A DNA stretch of 64,000 nucleotides from Amphibalanus amphitrite (Eukaryota; Arthropoda; Thecostraca; Balanomorpha; Balanidae), in assembly GCF_019059575.1 (NCBI RefSeq), contig NW_024881984.1:186001-250000 (forward strand). The letters are read 5' to 3'. The position numbers and the translations under genes are program-made. How positions within the stretch are numbered: the stretch's first letter is position 1; the number at the start of each line of letters is the position of its first letter. The notes beneath the pieces were generated by a model that was not told the DNA's origin, did not search any database, and saw only the letters and a list, made by a program, of their open reading frames with translations. Of this stretch, positions 51,860-63,854 are shown piece after piece.

Positions 51860-52072
51860 GAGGCGCGCCAGCTGAAGGCCAAAGACGTCTCACACCAGGA
51901 GTCGCGCTCAGCAGCCGTGGCCGGTGCCAAACTCTCAGCAGACGGCTTCAGCACACAGAAAATCGCGATGGAGCAGAACCAGCAGCGGCAGACCAAGGCG
52001 GCCGGTGTGGTGAACCAGGAGCAGAGCTCCAAGAAGTCTACCCACTCCAAGTTCACAATCAACAACCGAACG
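51860..52072 (+). CDS. SARM1: SARM1/Ect4 Gln/Lys-rich linker exon (71 codons)
   Basis: Acceptor CTGTTCCCAG, donor ACG|GTAAGA, 213 nt, phase 0 at both ends. It encodes EARQLKAKDVSHQESRSAA, followed by a Gln-rich middle (MEQNQQRQTK) and a basic end (KKSTHSKFTINNRT). It is probably helical or disordered and leads into the ARM domain. It continues GLSTRQ of the previous exon smoothly. Confidence 0.85.
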
Positions 52073-52623
52073 GTAAGAGCAGAGACTTTCAGTTGGGATG
52101 AATGTGAGGGTTATTTAGAGGTGATGTCTGAAATCGAACGAGTTCGTACGATGACACATGGCCGAGTCGAGTGTCGGAAGTGGTCTGTGATTGTGGTTCG
52201 CGGTCGCCCATCAAACCGTTGTAGTCGGCAATCGGGCCATTGTTTCTGTGGGTGTGTGGGCGGGGTGGGTTAACCGAGTAGCCACACCGTGACGGGTCAC
52301 TACTCAAACACTGTCGTGGGAGGGTTCCCCGGAACTTACTCACGGGTACTCCAAGCAGCTCAGTGCTCGCTGTTACTCACCGTGACTCTCCCTGGTTTTA
52401 ATGCTGAATGCACGCTCTGTAACATACTCTGCGGGGGCGTGGTTCTGCAGTTTCCATTCATTTGAGCGTTCGTTGCAATGATTGGCCTCCCCCGGTGTCA
52501 CCTTCGGGAACCCCATGCTCGGCCTCCAGAGCAGTCACTCCAACCCGTTACCCCCCCCCCCCCCCCCGATGTGCCACACACACACTCGCACACTCTGACT
52601 CCATCTCGCCTGTCTCGCCGCAG

Positions 52624-53790
52624 GGAGTCGCCACACCGTCCAGTCCGGCCGTGGCATTCGCCGTGGAAGAGCTGGAGCAGCTAGAACGGAGCACCAACCC
52701 CCTGGACGTCAACCAGGCGGTCATCAAATGCTCGCATCACATGTCTACGATGGTGCGGAGCCTTGAGTCGTCAGAACCAGAGAAGTTCGGCTCAATCTTT
52801 GATGAGATGGACGTGATGCTGCGGCGCGCCTGGTCCGTTCCCACCTACGGCCACGAGCTGGGGAATTCACTGTGTGATGTGATGCGAGCCAACGGAGGAC
52901 TGGACGTGCTCATCAGCTCGTGCAACACGGGCAGCAAGGAGATGGACCTGAAGAGCGCGCGAGTGCTCGAGCAGTGCTTGACAACAGAAAACCGACAGTA
53001 CGTGGTGGAACGCGGTCTGGATAATGTGGTCCGCTCCGCCTGTCGCACCTGCTCAGAAAAGTCTGACGAAGAGGAATCGCGAGTCGGTTCTGGCATCCTG
53101 GAACATCTCTTCAAACACAGTGAGGGAACGTGCAGTGATGTGGTCCGGATGGGCGGTCTGGACGCGGTTATAACACAGTGCAAGAACAAAGACCTGGAGA
53201 CGTTGCGGCACTGCGCGTCGGCGCTGGCCAACCTGGCTCTGTACGGCGGGCCCGAGAACCAGCAGGCCATGATGAAGCGAAAGGTGCCCACCTGGCTGTT
53301 CCCGCTCGCCTTCCACAGCGACGACAACATCAAATACTACGCGTGCTTGGCCATCGCCTCGATGGTCGCCAACAAGGAGATCGAGGCTGCCGTGCTCAAG
53401 TCGGGCACGCTCGATCTCGTGGAGCCTTTCGTCACGTCTCACGATCCGGACCAGTTCTCCAAGTCGAGCGTGGCGCATGTACACGGCCAGTCGCGCACAT
53501 GGCTCAAGAGGTTGGTGCCCGTGCTTCTCTCAGATCGGGAGGAGGCGCGCAAGCTGGCCGCCTTCCACTTCTGTATGGAGGCCGGAATCAAGATGCGTCA
53601 GGGCTGTCCGGAGATCTTTGACGAAATCGGCGCCATTGAGCCACTGAAACAGGTGGCGAGCTCGCCGAACGCTGTGGCCAGCAAGTACGCCGCCCAGGCG
53701 CTGCGTGTGCTCGGACAGGAGGTGCCGCACAAGCTCAGCCAGCAGGTGCCACTCTGGAGCGTCGAGGACGTGAAGGAGTGGGTAAAACAG
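52624..53790 (+). CDS. SARM1: SARM1/Ect4 ARM-repeat autoinhibitory domain, single exon (389 codons)
   Basis: Acceptor CTGTCTCGCCGCAG, donor CAG|GTGAGT, phase 0 at both ends. This armadillo domain senses the NMN/NAD+ ratio and holds the TIR NADase inactive. Recognisable blocks in order are [14 protein letters not shown] (exon residues about 67-80), [31 protein letters not shown] (about 158-174), [71 protein letters not shown] and [13 protein letters not shown]. The wording is close to fly Ect4 and clearly orthologous to human SARM1. Trp at 52831 and Lys at 53113 correspond to residues of the human nucleotide pocket (Trp103, Lys193). The exon ends in the first SAM domain with [15 protein letters not shown]. 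The reading frame upstream of 52624 is intron. Confidence 0.97.
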
Positions 53791-54701
53791 GTGAGTGCGT
53801 CGGGGCAAAGGTGGGGTAACCGTAGGCTGTTTGAAATAGTACCGACTGCTTAGATGAGGTAAATGTCAATAAGGCAATAACGTTGAGGTAAATATGTCAT
53901 GTGATATCTTGTGTTTAACGGTGTGCTCCTACATATATGTTTTTTCACAAGGAAGGAGAGGCGTATTTTTACGTGTTTATCGGCCCTTTGCCTCTGGTAA
54001 CTAAGATTGCAATGATCTACAGCACGTGCAAAAGTACGATGGGAAAATATCTTGCCTCAACTAAACGTACGTGACAAGATCTTTTACGTGACCTAACTAG
54101 ATGTTAAACGGCTAAGCCGGCCCCCGTGGCTCACCAATGCCTGGCTTTGTAAAAGCCTTGGGACCGTTTAAGACGCTGAATTCGTAATGACCTGCTTCGG
54201 ACTTGATTTACGGACAGGCCTGCCGAAAATCGATTAAGTGATACCAGAAATTGCTTCAAATCGCACCTAAGCTAACGTGATTGCTGATGCTAAAGAGACT
54301 AAGGAAACCGATTGCTTTAAGCCTTCCATAATTTGACTGCTAATGAGGCTAATGCGGCTACTTACGCTAAAGTTTCTGAAAATGGCGGGCATAGTATCGA
54401 CGAGTGATTCAAGGTGTCACACTGTGCTGATTTTATCAACATTTCGTTCCAATACATACATTTGAACGGTTTTACCCATCACTCGCGACCAGATGCGTCA
54501 ACTTAGCGTTGTTACCATACTTGACATCTATGTATAGTGTATACCTTTTGGTGCCTATGCAGTGTAAGAGGGGTTGAGAAAGACTGTGTCATCAGTGAAA
54601 CTTCCAGCAGATGCCACAATAAAAATGAATGCCCGTGTAAATCTGGAGTCTGCAGTTCTTGCTGTTCATCCATCACATTCACGTCCCTTTTTCGCCGGCA
54701 G

Positions 54702-54979
54702 ATAAACTTCTCCCAGTTCGCCGAGGACTTTGTACGCTCCAGGATGGACGGAGACCTGCTGCTGCGCATGACGGAGGAGATGCTGAAGAACGACATCGGC
54801 ATGACCAACGGCATCCTCCGCAACCGCTTCATGCGCGAGCTCAACAGCCTCAAGAAGATGGCCGACTACGCCAGCTGCGACTCGACGGGCTTGAACGCCT
54901 TCCTCCAGAGTATCAGTCCAGAGTTCAGCATCTACACCTACCCCATGCTGACCTCAGGAGTCGACAAGGACTGCCTCAG
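54702..54979 (+). CDS. SARM1: SARM1/Ect4 tandem SAM exon
   Basis: Acceptor CCCTTTTTCGCCGGCAG, donor TCAG|GTGGGT, enters phase 0 and leaves phase 2. It continues the first SAM domain (INFSQFAEDFVRSRMDGDLL, LRMTEEMLKNDIGMTNGILR) and starts the second (GLNAFLQSISPEFSIYTYPM, LTSGVDKDCLR). The SAM domains assemble SARM1 into its octameric ring. Spacing and motifs agree with human and fly proteins. Confidence 0.95.
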
Positions 54980-55935
54980 GTGGGTGATGGTGATGTCGCA
55001 CACATTCGACAAAGAGGGAGGAGGAATTTTTGCTATTGTAAACTACCACGCATCCGTGGCGTCTTCACTAGCCTCATATGCACTCCAGGTAGCTCTTGAA
55101 TTGGACGTGGCTTTTATTGACCTTGTAGTTTCAATTTAGGTCAGCAGTCTAGCTATAATGCAAACAAGCCACATGCCACCGCTGTCGGTTTGGCGGTTGG
55201 AAGGCTGGCTCATGCCATTAACAGTAGCATTCATACGGTTTCATGCCTGTGAACAGTTAGCCAGCGGCCTGGTCAAGTAATTGATTCGCGCCGCGGTCGG
55301 GCGGTGCTGATTGCGTGTTAACCCGTAAGGAGGGCACCTCGCCGATTGTGGAGGGATTTATGCACGTCGCTTGAATTTGGAAGTGGTCAGACCGCTGCGT
55401 GACGGGCTAGTTTAAATCACGGTAGTTTGAGGCCGGCGGACCACCCTGTCTAAGACGATCTGTAAAGAGTCAAACGCCTTTGTCCTGTCTGTCAATCTTG
55501 TCTGTCAACCCGCTACGCACAAAATCTCGCAGCTGAATAGGTTCTGGGAACGGAATGGCGCCGTGTTTTGGTGCGCCCAGCTTAGGTTATAATTCCGGCA
55601 ACATTTCTGTGTGACAGTTTTAAACCTGTTTCACAGAATCCGTGGAAGCTAATATTTGTTCCCTTATGTTTATTCTAAGATTATGTTTACTTTGCAGCTT
55701 ATCATTATCATTATCATAAGGGCTTCATTTTGAATGTTGTTGAATGCCATCTTTTAGTCTTACGTATTGGCCTATTTCTTTGCTATGTCGCGGTATATTT
55801 CATTTTGCTTGGATTTGTTCCGTATTAGTACTGAAATAGTGCTATTTAAGTGCCGAAATAGGCTGTAAATCAAGATTATGTACGCCTCTCTATTGCTTCT
55901 GTGCCTCCGTAACCAGACTTTTATTCCCATTCCAG

Positions 55936-56018
55936 GTACCTCACAGACGAACAGCTTCAGACCGAGTGTGACATCTCCAACTCCATCCACCGGCTACGGA
56001 TACACGAGGCAATTAAAC
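55936..56018 (+). CDS. SARM1: SARM1/Ect4 second SAM domain, end
   Basis: 83 nt, acceptor TTTATTCCCATTCCAG, donor AAAC|GTGAGT, enters phase 2 and leaves phase 1. It encodes (R)YLTDEQLQTECDISNSIHRL then RIHEAIK, matching the end of SAM2 (human: LEDCGIHLGVHRARI). Frame on both sides is restored exactly: AG+G gives Arg, C+AC gives His. Confidence 0.93.
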
Positions 56019-56470
56019 GTGAGTGCCCGTCACCTCCGTTACCGGGGCAATGGGGTGACTCTGACCTCATCGTGACGTCATGATCAGAGTTTGACGTCAC
56101 ACCTTATAACGTCAGCGAGTGCCGTGATTGGACTTAAGTGTTGTTATGATAGGAGTTACGGGAGTGGACAATGGCCAAGGGTCCGAGGTATTTAATCGGA
56201 AGTGATTGTTTGCGAGAGCAGTCGAGTGGCTATTTTTACATCGAGGAAAAGCAAACAGTGATAGTCTGTCCAGGCTTCCGTATCAATGTCGTCATTGATA
56301 CTGTTCTTGATCGCCTAGATGATATTGCAACAAGGAGCATGCATTTCTGCAAGCAATGCTGTACGTATCCGATAATGTATCGTAATTCACGGAAGCTACA
56401 AACAAAAATGAACGCTTGCTTATCAGTGACATGACCTCAGCTGACCTTATGTGACCTCTTGTGACCGCAG

Positions 56471-56754
56471 ACGAGTCGACACCGCCTGAAGTCTCTGAGG
56501 ATATGGACAAAACGCTCGACTGTTTCATCTCGTACCGTCGCTCGAACGGCTCGCAGCTGGCCTCGCTGCTGAAGGTGCACCTGGAGCTGCGAGGATTCTC
56601 CGTCTTCATCGACGTCGAACGGCTCGAGGCTGGAAAGTTCGACAACAACCTGCTCAACTCGATCCGACAGGCGCAGAACTTCATCCTAGTGCTGACGCCG
56701 TCGGCGCTGGATCGGTGCATACAGGACTACGATCAAAAGGACTGGGTGCACAAG
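56471..56754 (+). CDS. SARM1: SARM1/Ect4 TIR NADase domain, first exon
   Basis: Acceptor TGTGACCGCAG, donor AAG|GTTGGT, enters phase 1 and leaves phase 0. The TIR domain starts at [40 protein letters not shown] and [12 protein letters not shown] carry the BB loop and catalytic Glu, whose codon is 56626-56628 (human Glu642). [15 protein letters not shown] and DWVHK follow. This domain hydrolyses and cyclises NAD+ when the ARM lock is released. All active-site landmarks visible in human SARM1 are present, so the enzyme is expected to be active. Confidence 0.97.
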
Positions 56755-56946
56755 GTTGGTGACCGGCGCGAACTAGGTGTGTTGTGCTGGCACTGAAACG
56801 GCCTTGCATTTCTGACAGACTGTTGATGAAGCTGACGCATGAAGCGAACGATATTATATTAGAAGTCCATTGCTAGAACAGATTTAACCTCTTTCGCTTC
56901 ATGCTCGTTCTCATTTACTCTAGCCACGCCCCTGTCCGACCCGCAG

Positions 56947-57068
56947 GAGGTATACGCCGCTCTACAGTCCAAGTGCAACATCATCCCCATCATTGACAAC
57001 TTCCAGTGGCCAGAACCGGAGGAGCTGCCAGAAGACATCAAGGCCGTCTGCACATTCAATGGAGTCCG
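56947..57068 (+). CDS. SARM1: SARM1/Ect4 TIR domain, second exon
   Basis: 122 nt, acceptor TCCGACCCGCAG, donor TCCG|GTACGT, enters phase 0 and leaves phase 2. It encodes [20 protein letters not shown], then [20 protein letters not shown]. It matches the human [20 protein letters not shown] and [20 protein letters not shown] segments. It is short and was found by translating between the flanking TIR exons. Confidence 0.95.
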
Positions 57069-57376
57069 GTACGTCAGTGTCATCGATACTCTTCATTGGC
57101 TGATCATTTTTACAGATGCTTCAGCTCCAGATTCCCTCAGATGTGAGCTGCGTACCTACTTACCGCTGACGCCTGACACTAAAAGTTAAACATGCTACAG
57201 AAAGAAAATGTATTGCACTAGAAAAAAAGCATACCGAGTATTAATTATATTCATTTTCTTTACTTTTATACCACCGTCATGCTTACGTTCTTACCACGAC
57301 CCTCACGGAATTTCACCAGCCACCTTACCCCACCTCCAATCACCCGTCTGACCGTAGTTCCCCGTTCACTCGCCAG

Positions 57377-57457
57377 ATGGATCCACGACTACCAGGAGGC
57401 CTGCGTCGACAAGCTGGAGCGGTTTATGCGCGGCGAGACGAACCGTTCAGAGGGCCG
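57377..57457 (+). CDS. SARM1: SARM1/Ect4 TIR domain, last exon
   Basis: Acceptor TTCACTCGCCAG, donor GGCCG|GTATGT. The first base completes Arg, then WIHDYQEACVDKLERFMRGE and TNRSEG, equivalent to human [20 protein letters not shown]. It leaves in phase 2, matching the exon at 59125. If the donor is not used, the frame runs on to a stop at 57555-57557, adding a short Gly/Pro/Thr/Ser tail (see finding). Confidence 0.92.
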
Positions 57458-59124
57458 GTATGTTGGTCACGGCGCCGGCCCGGGTACACCGTCGGCCCGG
57501 CCCACACCACACCCGTTCTCGCGCACGCAGAGCACAGACTCTGCGCGAGACGCCTAGTGTCAGAGAGCAGTGAGAGTCGCGCGGAGACGCGCCCAGACTC
57601 GGGGAGACAGGTACGGCGCCGCCGGACGATGCGGCCGGACGCTGGTGGCGGTCGCGCGCGCGCCGGGGTAAGCTGTCTCTCACGCTCTCCAGCTGGCCCT
57701 GTCGCTCGCTCTCGCTCTGGCTCGCTCACACGGGCGGCTCACAGGGGTGGCTGTCTGGCGGTGGTTGTGATCCTTTGGTGCCTGTTGTACGCGTCTGTGG
57801 TGCGGCAGTTTTGCAGAGAGGTGGTGGCTGGAATGGTGCTGAAGGGATGGTGGATGGTGCCGTGGTGCATGTATGGTGCTAACATGCTACTAACAATGCT
57901 GAAATGAATTGTGAAACAATGACGGAATTGAACCCGGATTACGTCTCACAGTATTGATATAAATTTAAAATATATGCCCATTAAAAGTGTAATATTGTTA
58001 TATTACGTTCAACGTTGGATAAATTATACTGTGTAATTAATCCTCAATATGCTCGTTCCGTATTTAAATTCTCAGCTTACAAAAAGCTCCGCATCAATTT
58101 AAGGCTCAACTCATCGTTATAGCTCTAAAGCTATTCCTGCTCGGACTGAATAGACAAAATCACAAAATTTAGCAAATATAAGGCAGCTCATATCTCACCC
58201 ATTTTAATCCCAGATACCTGAATGATTGGAGTAGGAACCACTTAGTTTGTATCGGACATATATTACGAACAAATTAGGAATGTTTTTCGTTTTGGGAATC
58301 TTCCAAGGGGTTGAGTGGTCCTTGAGCTTTAATCCCGTGTCGTACATATGTCAAACCAAACTACTCGTGTATCGATCTGTGTTTCAAGCAGCCATACTAG
58401 GACAGGGAAGGTAATCAACATAACAGTTTTGCATTGATGTACGTACGCATGGGCTGCACCTGATTTTGGAAAATGTCCCAATACAGGCACGAATCATTTG
58501 CACTTTTACCTATCGCACGGTTGCAACCAAAGCGATTCAATCTGCATGGTTGAGGTCAATTTATAGTGAGTTATTTTTTCCATTGAGTTATTTGCATTTA
58601 TTTTGTAATTTGTCACCTCACAAGTTGTTTGCATTTAACCCAGCATGTGGCACGCATGTTGTACACACTAAAATGCCCAAGTCTATAACCTACATTCAAA
58701 TAATGTGTATTGCAATTTGTGTTATTTTTGTTGGTAGTATGCTGGTTCATCAGGTGCAAAGCTGCATGCCATTTAATTGGAGTTGCACGATGTTATGGCT
58801 GTTGGGTTTACTATGCTGGTACCTTGTACATACTTAATGCAAGCAGCAAAGTTGCAGTGGCTAATAATATTTTTGTTGCAAAGTATTTTGTGTTATTTGA
58901 ATGACTCCGCATAATGTTGACGTTTCCAGATGTTTTGGAGCTGCACCACTTTTACTAATTAAAATTTGTTTTAGCACGTTGATACTGTTTGTTTGTTGTG
59001 CACCTCGTTACAGCTGCACCACTTTGTCCATCCCTCTGTTTAACTGCCACTCTACTCTCGCCCCTCTACCCTGCTCCCCTCCGGTCATTTCGCCGCCCTC
59101 ACCGGTCGCCCCTCCTGCCCACAG
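57458..59124 (+). other. Last intron of the SARM1/Ect4 gene
   Basis: GTATGT donor at 57458, acceptor CCTCCTGCCCACAG ending 59124. 57458-57910 is GC-rich and partly open in two frames. 57910-58980 is AT-rich with nothing recognised. The hydrophobic 123-residue frame at 58466-58837 has no family resemblance and poor coding composition. Confidence 0.75.
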
Positions 59125-59662
59125 GATGGTGATGGGTGTCCGCGGCCACAGTCCCCTGGGTGCGGCCGCGCGCGCCCAGAGTCCCTGCCTGTCCCGGGGG
59201 CAGAGTCCGGGCCGGTGGACTCCCAGTCGACCGCCGATGTCGCCTCTCTCCCCCCGCCGGCTGCTGCAGTACCAGAGGCGCGCCTCGCCAGTCGTCTCCG
59301 GCGCCAGACGGCGTGAGATGACCCGCAGCCGCAGCCTGGACACGATCCTGGACAGCGGCGCGGGACTCGGCGCCGAGACGCAGTTCCTCAGTCGCTCCGA
59401 GGACGAGCTCGGCTGCTGCAGCGGCGAGGACGGCGCAGACGGCGCGCCAGACTCGCCGCAGACGCCGCCGGCTACTGGTGATGCGCCACCATCGCCGCCG
59501 ATAACGACGGGCGGCGAGTCGACGCCGTGTCGAGAGCTGGAGCGAGAGACCTCGGTGGCATCGGAGACCAGTCGAGACTCGGAAATCTCGCGCCAGGGCC
59601 GCAAAGGCCTCGTTGGACGGACCTTCAACAAGATGCGGCACATGATTACCAAAGAGAAGTAA
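59125..59662 (+). CDS. SARM1: SARM1/Ect4 C-terminal Ser/Pro-rich tail with stop
   Basis: One base completes Arg after the TIR exon, then 178 codons and TAA at 59660-59662. The tail starts MVMGVRGHSPLGAAARAQSP. It contains many SP sites (SRGQSPGR, PPMSPLSPRR), a basic-Ser motif RSRSLDTI that resembles a kinase/14-3-3 site, an acidic stretch (SEDELGCCSGEDGADG), PPATGDAPPSPP, and a basic end GRTFNKMRHMITKEK. Vertebrate SARM1 has only a short tail after TIR, while arthropod Ect4 proteins are longer. Phase agreement at the join is exact. The basic C-terminus could aid membrane or RNA contact (inference). Confidence 0.8.
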
Positions 59663-61280
59663 CCCGGCCGACGCGTGCTGGCAGCTAGGGACTCCGTGGT
59701 TGGATATTGTGGGTTCTCGGCAGGTGCCTGTGCCGCCGTCGACTTTACATAGTGGTTGTTATTCATTCGTCGCCGTCCGGAGGATGTTGAAGCTTCGTCA
59801 TTGGCCTGCTTCCTTCCAGAAGCCCTGATGTGGCTGCCTTCCAGTTTGTCTCCTGACCGACAGGGACAGCTGCTGAGCATTGGATCTCGAGTTGTAATGT
59901 GTTGAGCGACGTATGTGTGAACGCACGTTGTATGTGTCGCTTGTTGGTGTATGAACGTGCCTTGGTCTACGTGAAAAGAAGCGAGCAGCACGCATGTGTC
60001 ATGTAAGCGATGATGTGCTATCATGTCTCACCTCTGGGCAAGCTGCATGATGTTGAAAGGTGTCCCGTGAAAGAATGTTAGTGCTGGTGTTTATAGTTGC
60101 GCGACTGGTAATGTTTTGCTCCATCATGTGTGACGTTTTCTGACGTGTTTTATAAGTTGTGAGATGCCAGTAGAAACAGTGTTGTTCTTTGAATAGATAC
60201 CCTTTTGGTGCTTGTTGCTCTTGCTTGGTGCGTGTAATGAGGTTCTAAAAGGCACACATTGTACTGATAGCAGTAAGTTATCACAACGTATTTGTAAAGC
60301 TCTTTTGCGCTGTTATTTATGTATGTGCTGTTAGTAAGTTGATTCACCATCATGCCCTTTTCATCCATTTAGCCATAGTGTGCCGTTACCCAAGTTTTAC
60401 CACCAGTTTTACCATCACCCGAACCAACGAGTCGCGTTCAACACTGATTCAACTGCACTTCTCTGTTCTCTTGAGCCCCTGAGCGCCTTTTTGTCGCCGA
60501 TCAATTGTCTCTCAAGTTCTCGAGCGCTCATAAAGCTATGACTCTGACTCAGCGACTCTCTGGTCAGTCTACTGAGCTCCCCGAGACAAACCGTAGTCAA
60601 AACTGAGGGCAGAGCGCTTCAGAGCCGCCGCACTTGTGACGGCGCCCTCCTCTGGTAGTCGTCTTATCCGGTACAATATTGTTTATTTTTCTCTGGTGTG
60701 ACACATCTGTGTGATGTTAAACTGCACCTCAGCTGTTGACACGTTATTTAAGCGGTTGCGTTTGCTCTGCCTGATCGGAGCTGACGTGAGAGATTGCTAA
60801 ACGTGAAGTGGTTAGTTGATATTAAGGTCGGTGCGGAACGGATGCATAGTCGTCTAAGCAGTAGCACTGGTCATGCGTGTATGATTCATTGGCAGGGTGT
60901 TTTGTACGCCCGCTCAAGGTTGAATGTCTGTAGTTTTCAGGTGATCGTAGATGCGACGCTACGAATGTCCATGTCCATGTATGGTTGTCACTTCTGTCCT
61001 CAAATACATCGGAAAATCATCGATGATTGGTATTCGAGTGCGACTGTCTGAACCAAATAACTGCATATCACCATCAATGCACTTGCGACTTTAAATGCGC
61101 AACTCCAGAACCGTAACAGTCATTGGGAACGATAATGCTGCCAGCATTTGTCAAAACTCACATCTGCAGAGTTACAAATGGAGATATCTGTAACAAAAAC
61201 TGCAAGTCCAACATTATTGCGTCTGTCACAACTCAAAAGAAGTGGAATGGCTTTTCTGTGTTGTAGCAGTTAAGCATCCT
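59663..61280 (+). other. 3' UTR and downstream sequence
   Basis: Sequence after the stop codon. I found no AATAAA within about 1.6 kb, so the transcript end is not placed. No other gene is visible. The 338-residue minus-strand frame at 59008-60024 is a shadow of the C-terminal exon. Confidence 0.5.
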
Positions 61281-61283
61281 ATC

Positions 61284-61476
61284 CCTAGGTGGCAGCAGTA
61301 GTATTACGCCTGAATTTATGCTGTGCCGCAGTGCTTGATGTTTCTGTTCATTATGCATAGATGGCGCCAGTAGCGTCCGCCTATAGGTATACTGTGCCGC
61401 AGTGCTGCGGTATATCCAATCGTTGTTCATAGATGGCGCTAGTAGTGTGTGCCTGTAGGTATACTGTGCCGCAGGA
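61284..61476 (+). repeat. Three tandem ~71-bp units of the CTGTGCCGCA repeat
   Basis: Units start near 61287, 61357 and 61428. Each has AGGTGGC or CATAGATGGCGC, then (C)AGTAG, then CCTNTAGGTATACTGTGCCGCAG or a diverged form of it. Single units lie at 36169 and, inverted, at 43432. Confidence 0.8.
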
Positions 61477-61479
61477 TCT

Positions 61480-63090
61480 TTGAGGCTCGGCGCCCAGTCG
61501 CCGGGACTAAATAGACGACTCAGGCTGCGTGCATAAAATAGTCCCAGCATTATCATTATTTGTTTTTGTCATCTACGGTGGCCCCATATGAATTCATTGC
61601 CCAAGCAGAAATGACGTACAGCTGCCAGCTCATCCATTGAAATACATCTCAAATTTATGCAAGCCCGGCTAACTTACTACCGATGGAGGCTGCTGCTTGC
61701 TAAGAGTGCAGCCCTTACTTCACTTTTCCAGGCACCTAGAATCGATATGTAAAAAGGGGTTTCATCTAAGCGTAAGGTGGACGAACGTAAACAACTATTT
61801 TGCCATCAATAGTACCAAATTGACAATCTCAACTCGCACCTCTATACCCCTACAGTTCACAAAAACAGATATATATGAAAAAACGAATGTATTCTTGGTT
61901 GCACATACCCAGTTTCAGTTCACAGCGAACGCAATCGTAGGCCACAATATAATTGCGGTCGGAAGAGACCCAACTTCGAGCGGCAGAGCAACAGACCTCG
62001 ATACAGAAAATCATAGGCCGTAAATGAAACTGACAAAAAGGCGTTGAATGGGCGACAAATGAGCGACAATGAATGCCAGGAACAGGGTTTTCTATCACTT
62101 CCAGACAGTATCGACACAAACTTTGGCCAGATCAACGCAGTTGATCCTTACAACTGTGAGAGGCAGGTATCATGCAATTAAAGCGTCTGAGAATCCGGAT
62201 TTAATTTGCGGACAGATACATGCTTAGTCGCCGTTAATTCAGATCACAATTTAAAACGAAATCGTTATGAGATTCACCTGGCGTTTCAACAAAAATAATC
62301 GCTGATTTTGGACAACACGAACTGATCTCAAATTCATTGAAAATGATTGCTCATATGTTACAGGGAAGAGGCACGCGAAAATTCCAAAATCGGGTCGAAA
62401 AGCTCGTTGATGCAAGGCCACTCAAGATTACTTTACTAATGCACTTCGGTCCATCACAACTTCACAAACTTAGTTTAAGGTTTACAATTACAAAGGCACA
62501 TCGATCACAGTTTAACGCGGAGTACCCGATCTCCGAGATCTTCGATTCCTGGGCTTGCACATTAGCTGAATAAACAGCATTAACTTAGGCCTGTTGGCAT
62601 GCAAAGCCAAATCCCTCTGCGTAGAAAACACACACCAGCCTCTACACAGCGCAACCCGCAAAAAGGAACTCTTGGCTAACACAATACAAAAGTAAACGTG
62701 AATCCTCATGGGAAACTTCTTGGCTAACATGTATGTACAAACAGTATTGGCACGACTGCAGATCACAGAACGTTTGCGCCTTCGCACACCAAGGCTTTCT
62801 CACAGCATATCGAGACAAACGATGGTGAAATCGCCTCACCACTTGCCTCCGTGAATCCTCAAACATCTGAGCAGGTAGAAATGGCCAGATCATTTCCTGA
62901 GAGCCAAGTCTTGTCATTCCACGGTATGTCTCGATGGTGCTTCGAATGCAGCAATATCGGCCAACCATCTCCCGTCTTTTCCAAAATACCGTCCACGGTC
63001 ACATGTAGCTGCGTTCACCGTTCCTCGGCCCCTGCCCGCAATCCAGTCCCCTCTCCGACTCTGCCAGACTCCGCTCTTTCCGTCCGACGC
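61480..63090. other. Intergenic, nothing recognised
   Basis: AT-balanced sequence with short frames on both strands and no protein family, RNA gene or repeat end that I can support. Confidence 0.5.
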
Positions 63091-63100
63091 GGTGTTTGAT

Positions 63101-63557
<457 letters not shown>

Positions 63558-63675
63558 GTACGCCTCCCCTCCCCTCTTGTATGTCTTCCTCTACACTTTC
63601 ATCACCTCTCTCTCCTCCATCCTTCTCGCTTCTTTCACCAATCTTCCTCCTCTTTCTCCCTCTCTCTCCCTCACT

Positions 63676-63854
63676 CTAGCGTCGTCCGGGCGCCTGGTCA
63701 CCGCGCAGCATTCGTGCGGCGGTCGCCTCTCTCTCCGTGATTGTGAAGTCCACCAGCTCCCTGACTTCTTCGTCGGTCAGGTGGGCCTCCTCGCTCAGAC
63801 GCTCGAGGGCGCGCCTCGGTCCGCGGCCGGGTAGGATGCGGTTCCAGGCCAGAG
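63676..63854 (-). CDS. Candidate terminal exon of a minus-strand gene, product unknown
   Basis: On the minus strand, a possible acceptor TCACTGTCGACAG at about 63855-63867 is followed by 58 codons: LAWNRILPGRGPRRALERLS, EEAHLTDEEVRELVDFTITE, REATAARMLRGDQAPGRR and a TAG stop at 63676-63678. The composition is that of a folded, helical, charged protein and unlike the low-complexity frames around it. I do not recognise the family. The W-x-x-I-L-P element followed by an acidic helix faintly recalls the C-terminus of Tigger/Jerky-type transposases, so it may be a transposon remnant. There is no ATG in the open stretch, so if it is real, the rest lies beyond the window edge. Confidence 0.35.

Noticed and set aside
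54537..54701. Open frame upstream of the SAM exon
   Set aside because: Upstream of a clear acceptor (GCCGGCAG at 54701) and unlike any SARM1 sequence; it is intron.
58466..58837. Hydrophobic 123-residue frame resembling a membrane protein
   Set aside because: AT-rich intronic sequence gives hydrophobic codons; no family, no splice context.
59008..60024. 338-residue minus-strand frame
   Set aside because: Antisense shadow of the SARM1 C-terminal exon, no domain, and no splice logic.
61284..61476. CRISPR-like array
   Set aside because: Only three diverged ~71-bp direct units with no spacers, in a eukaryotic genome.
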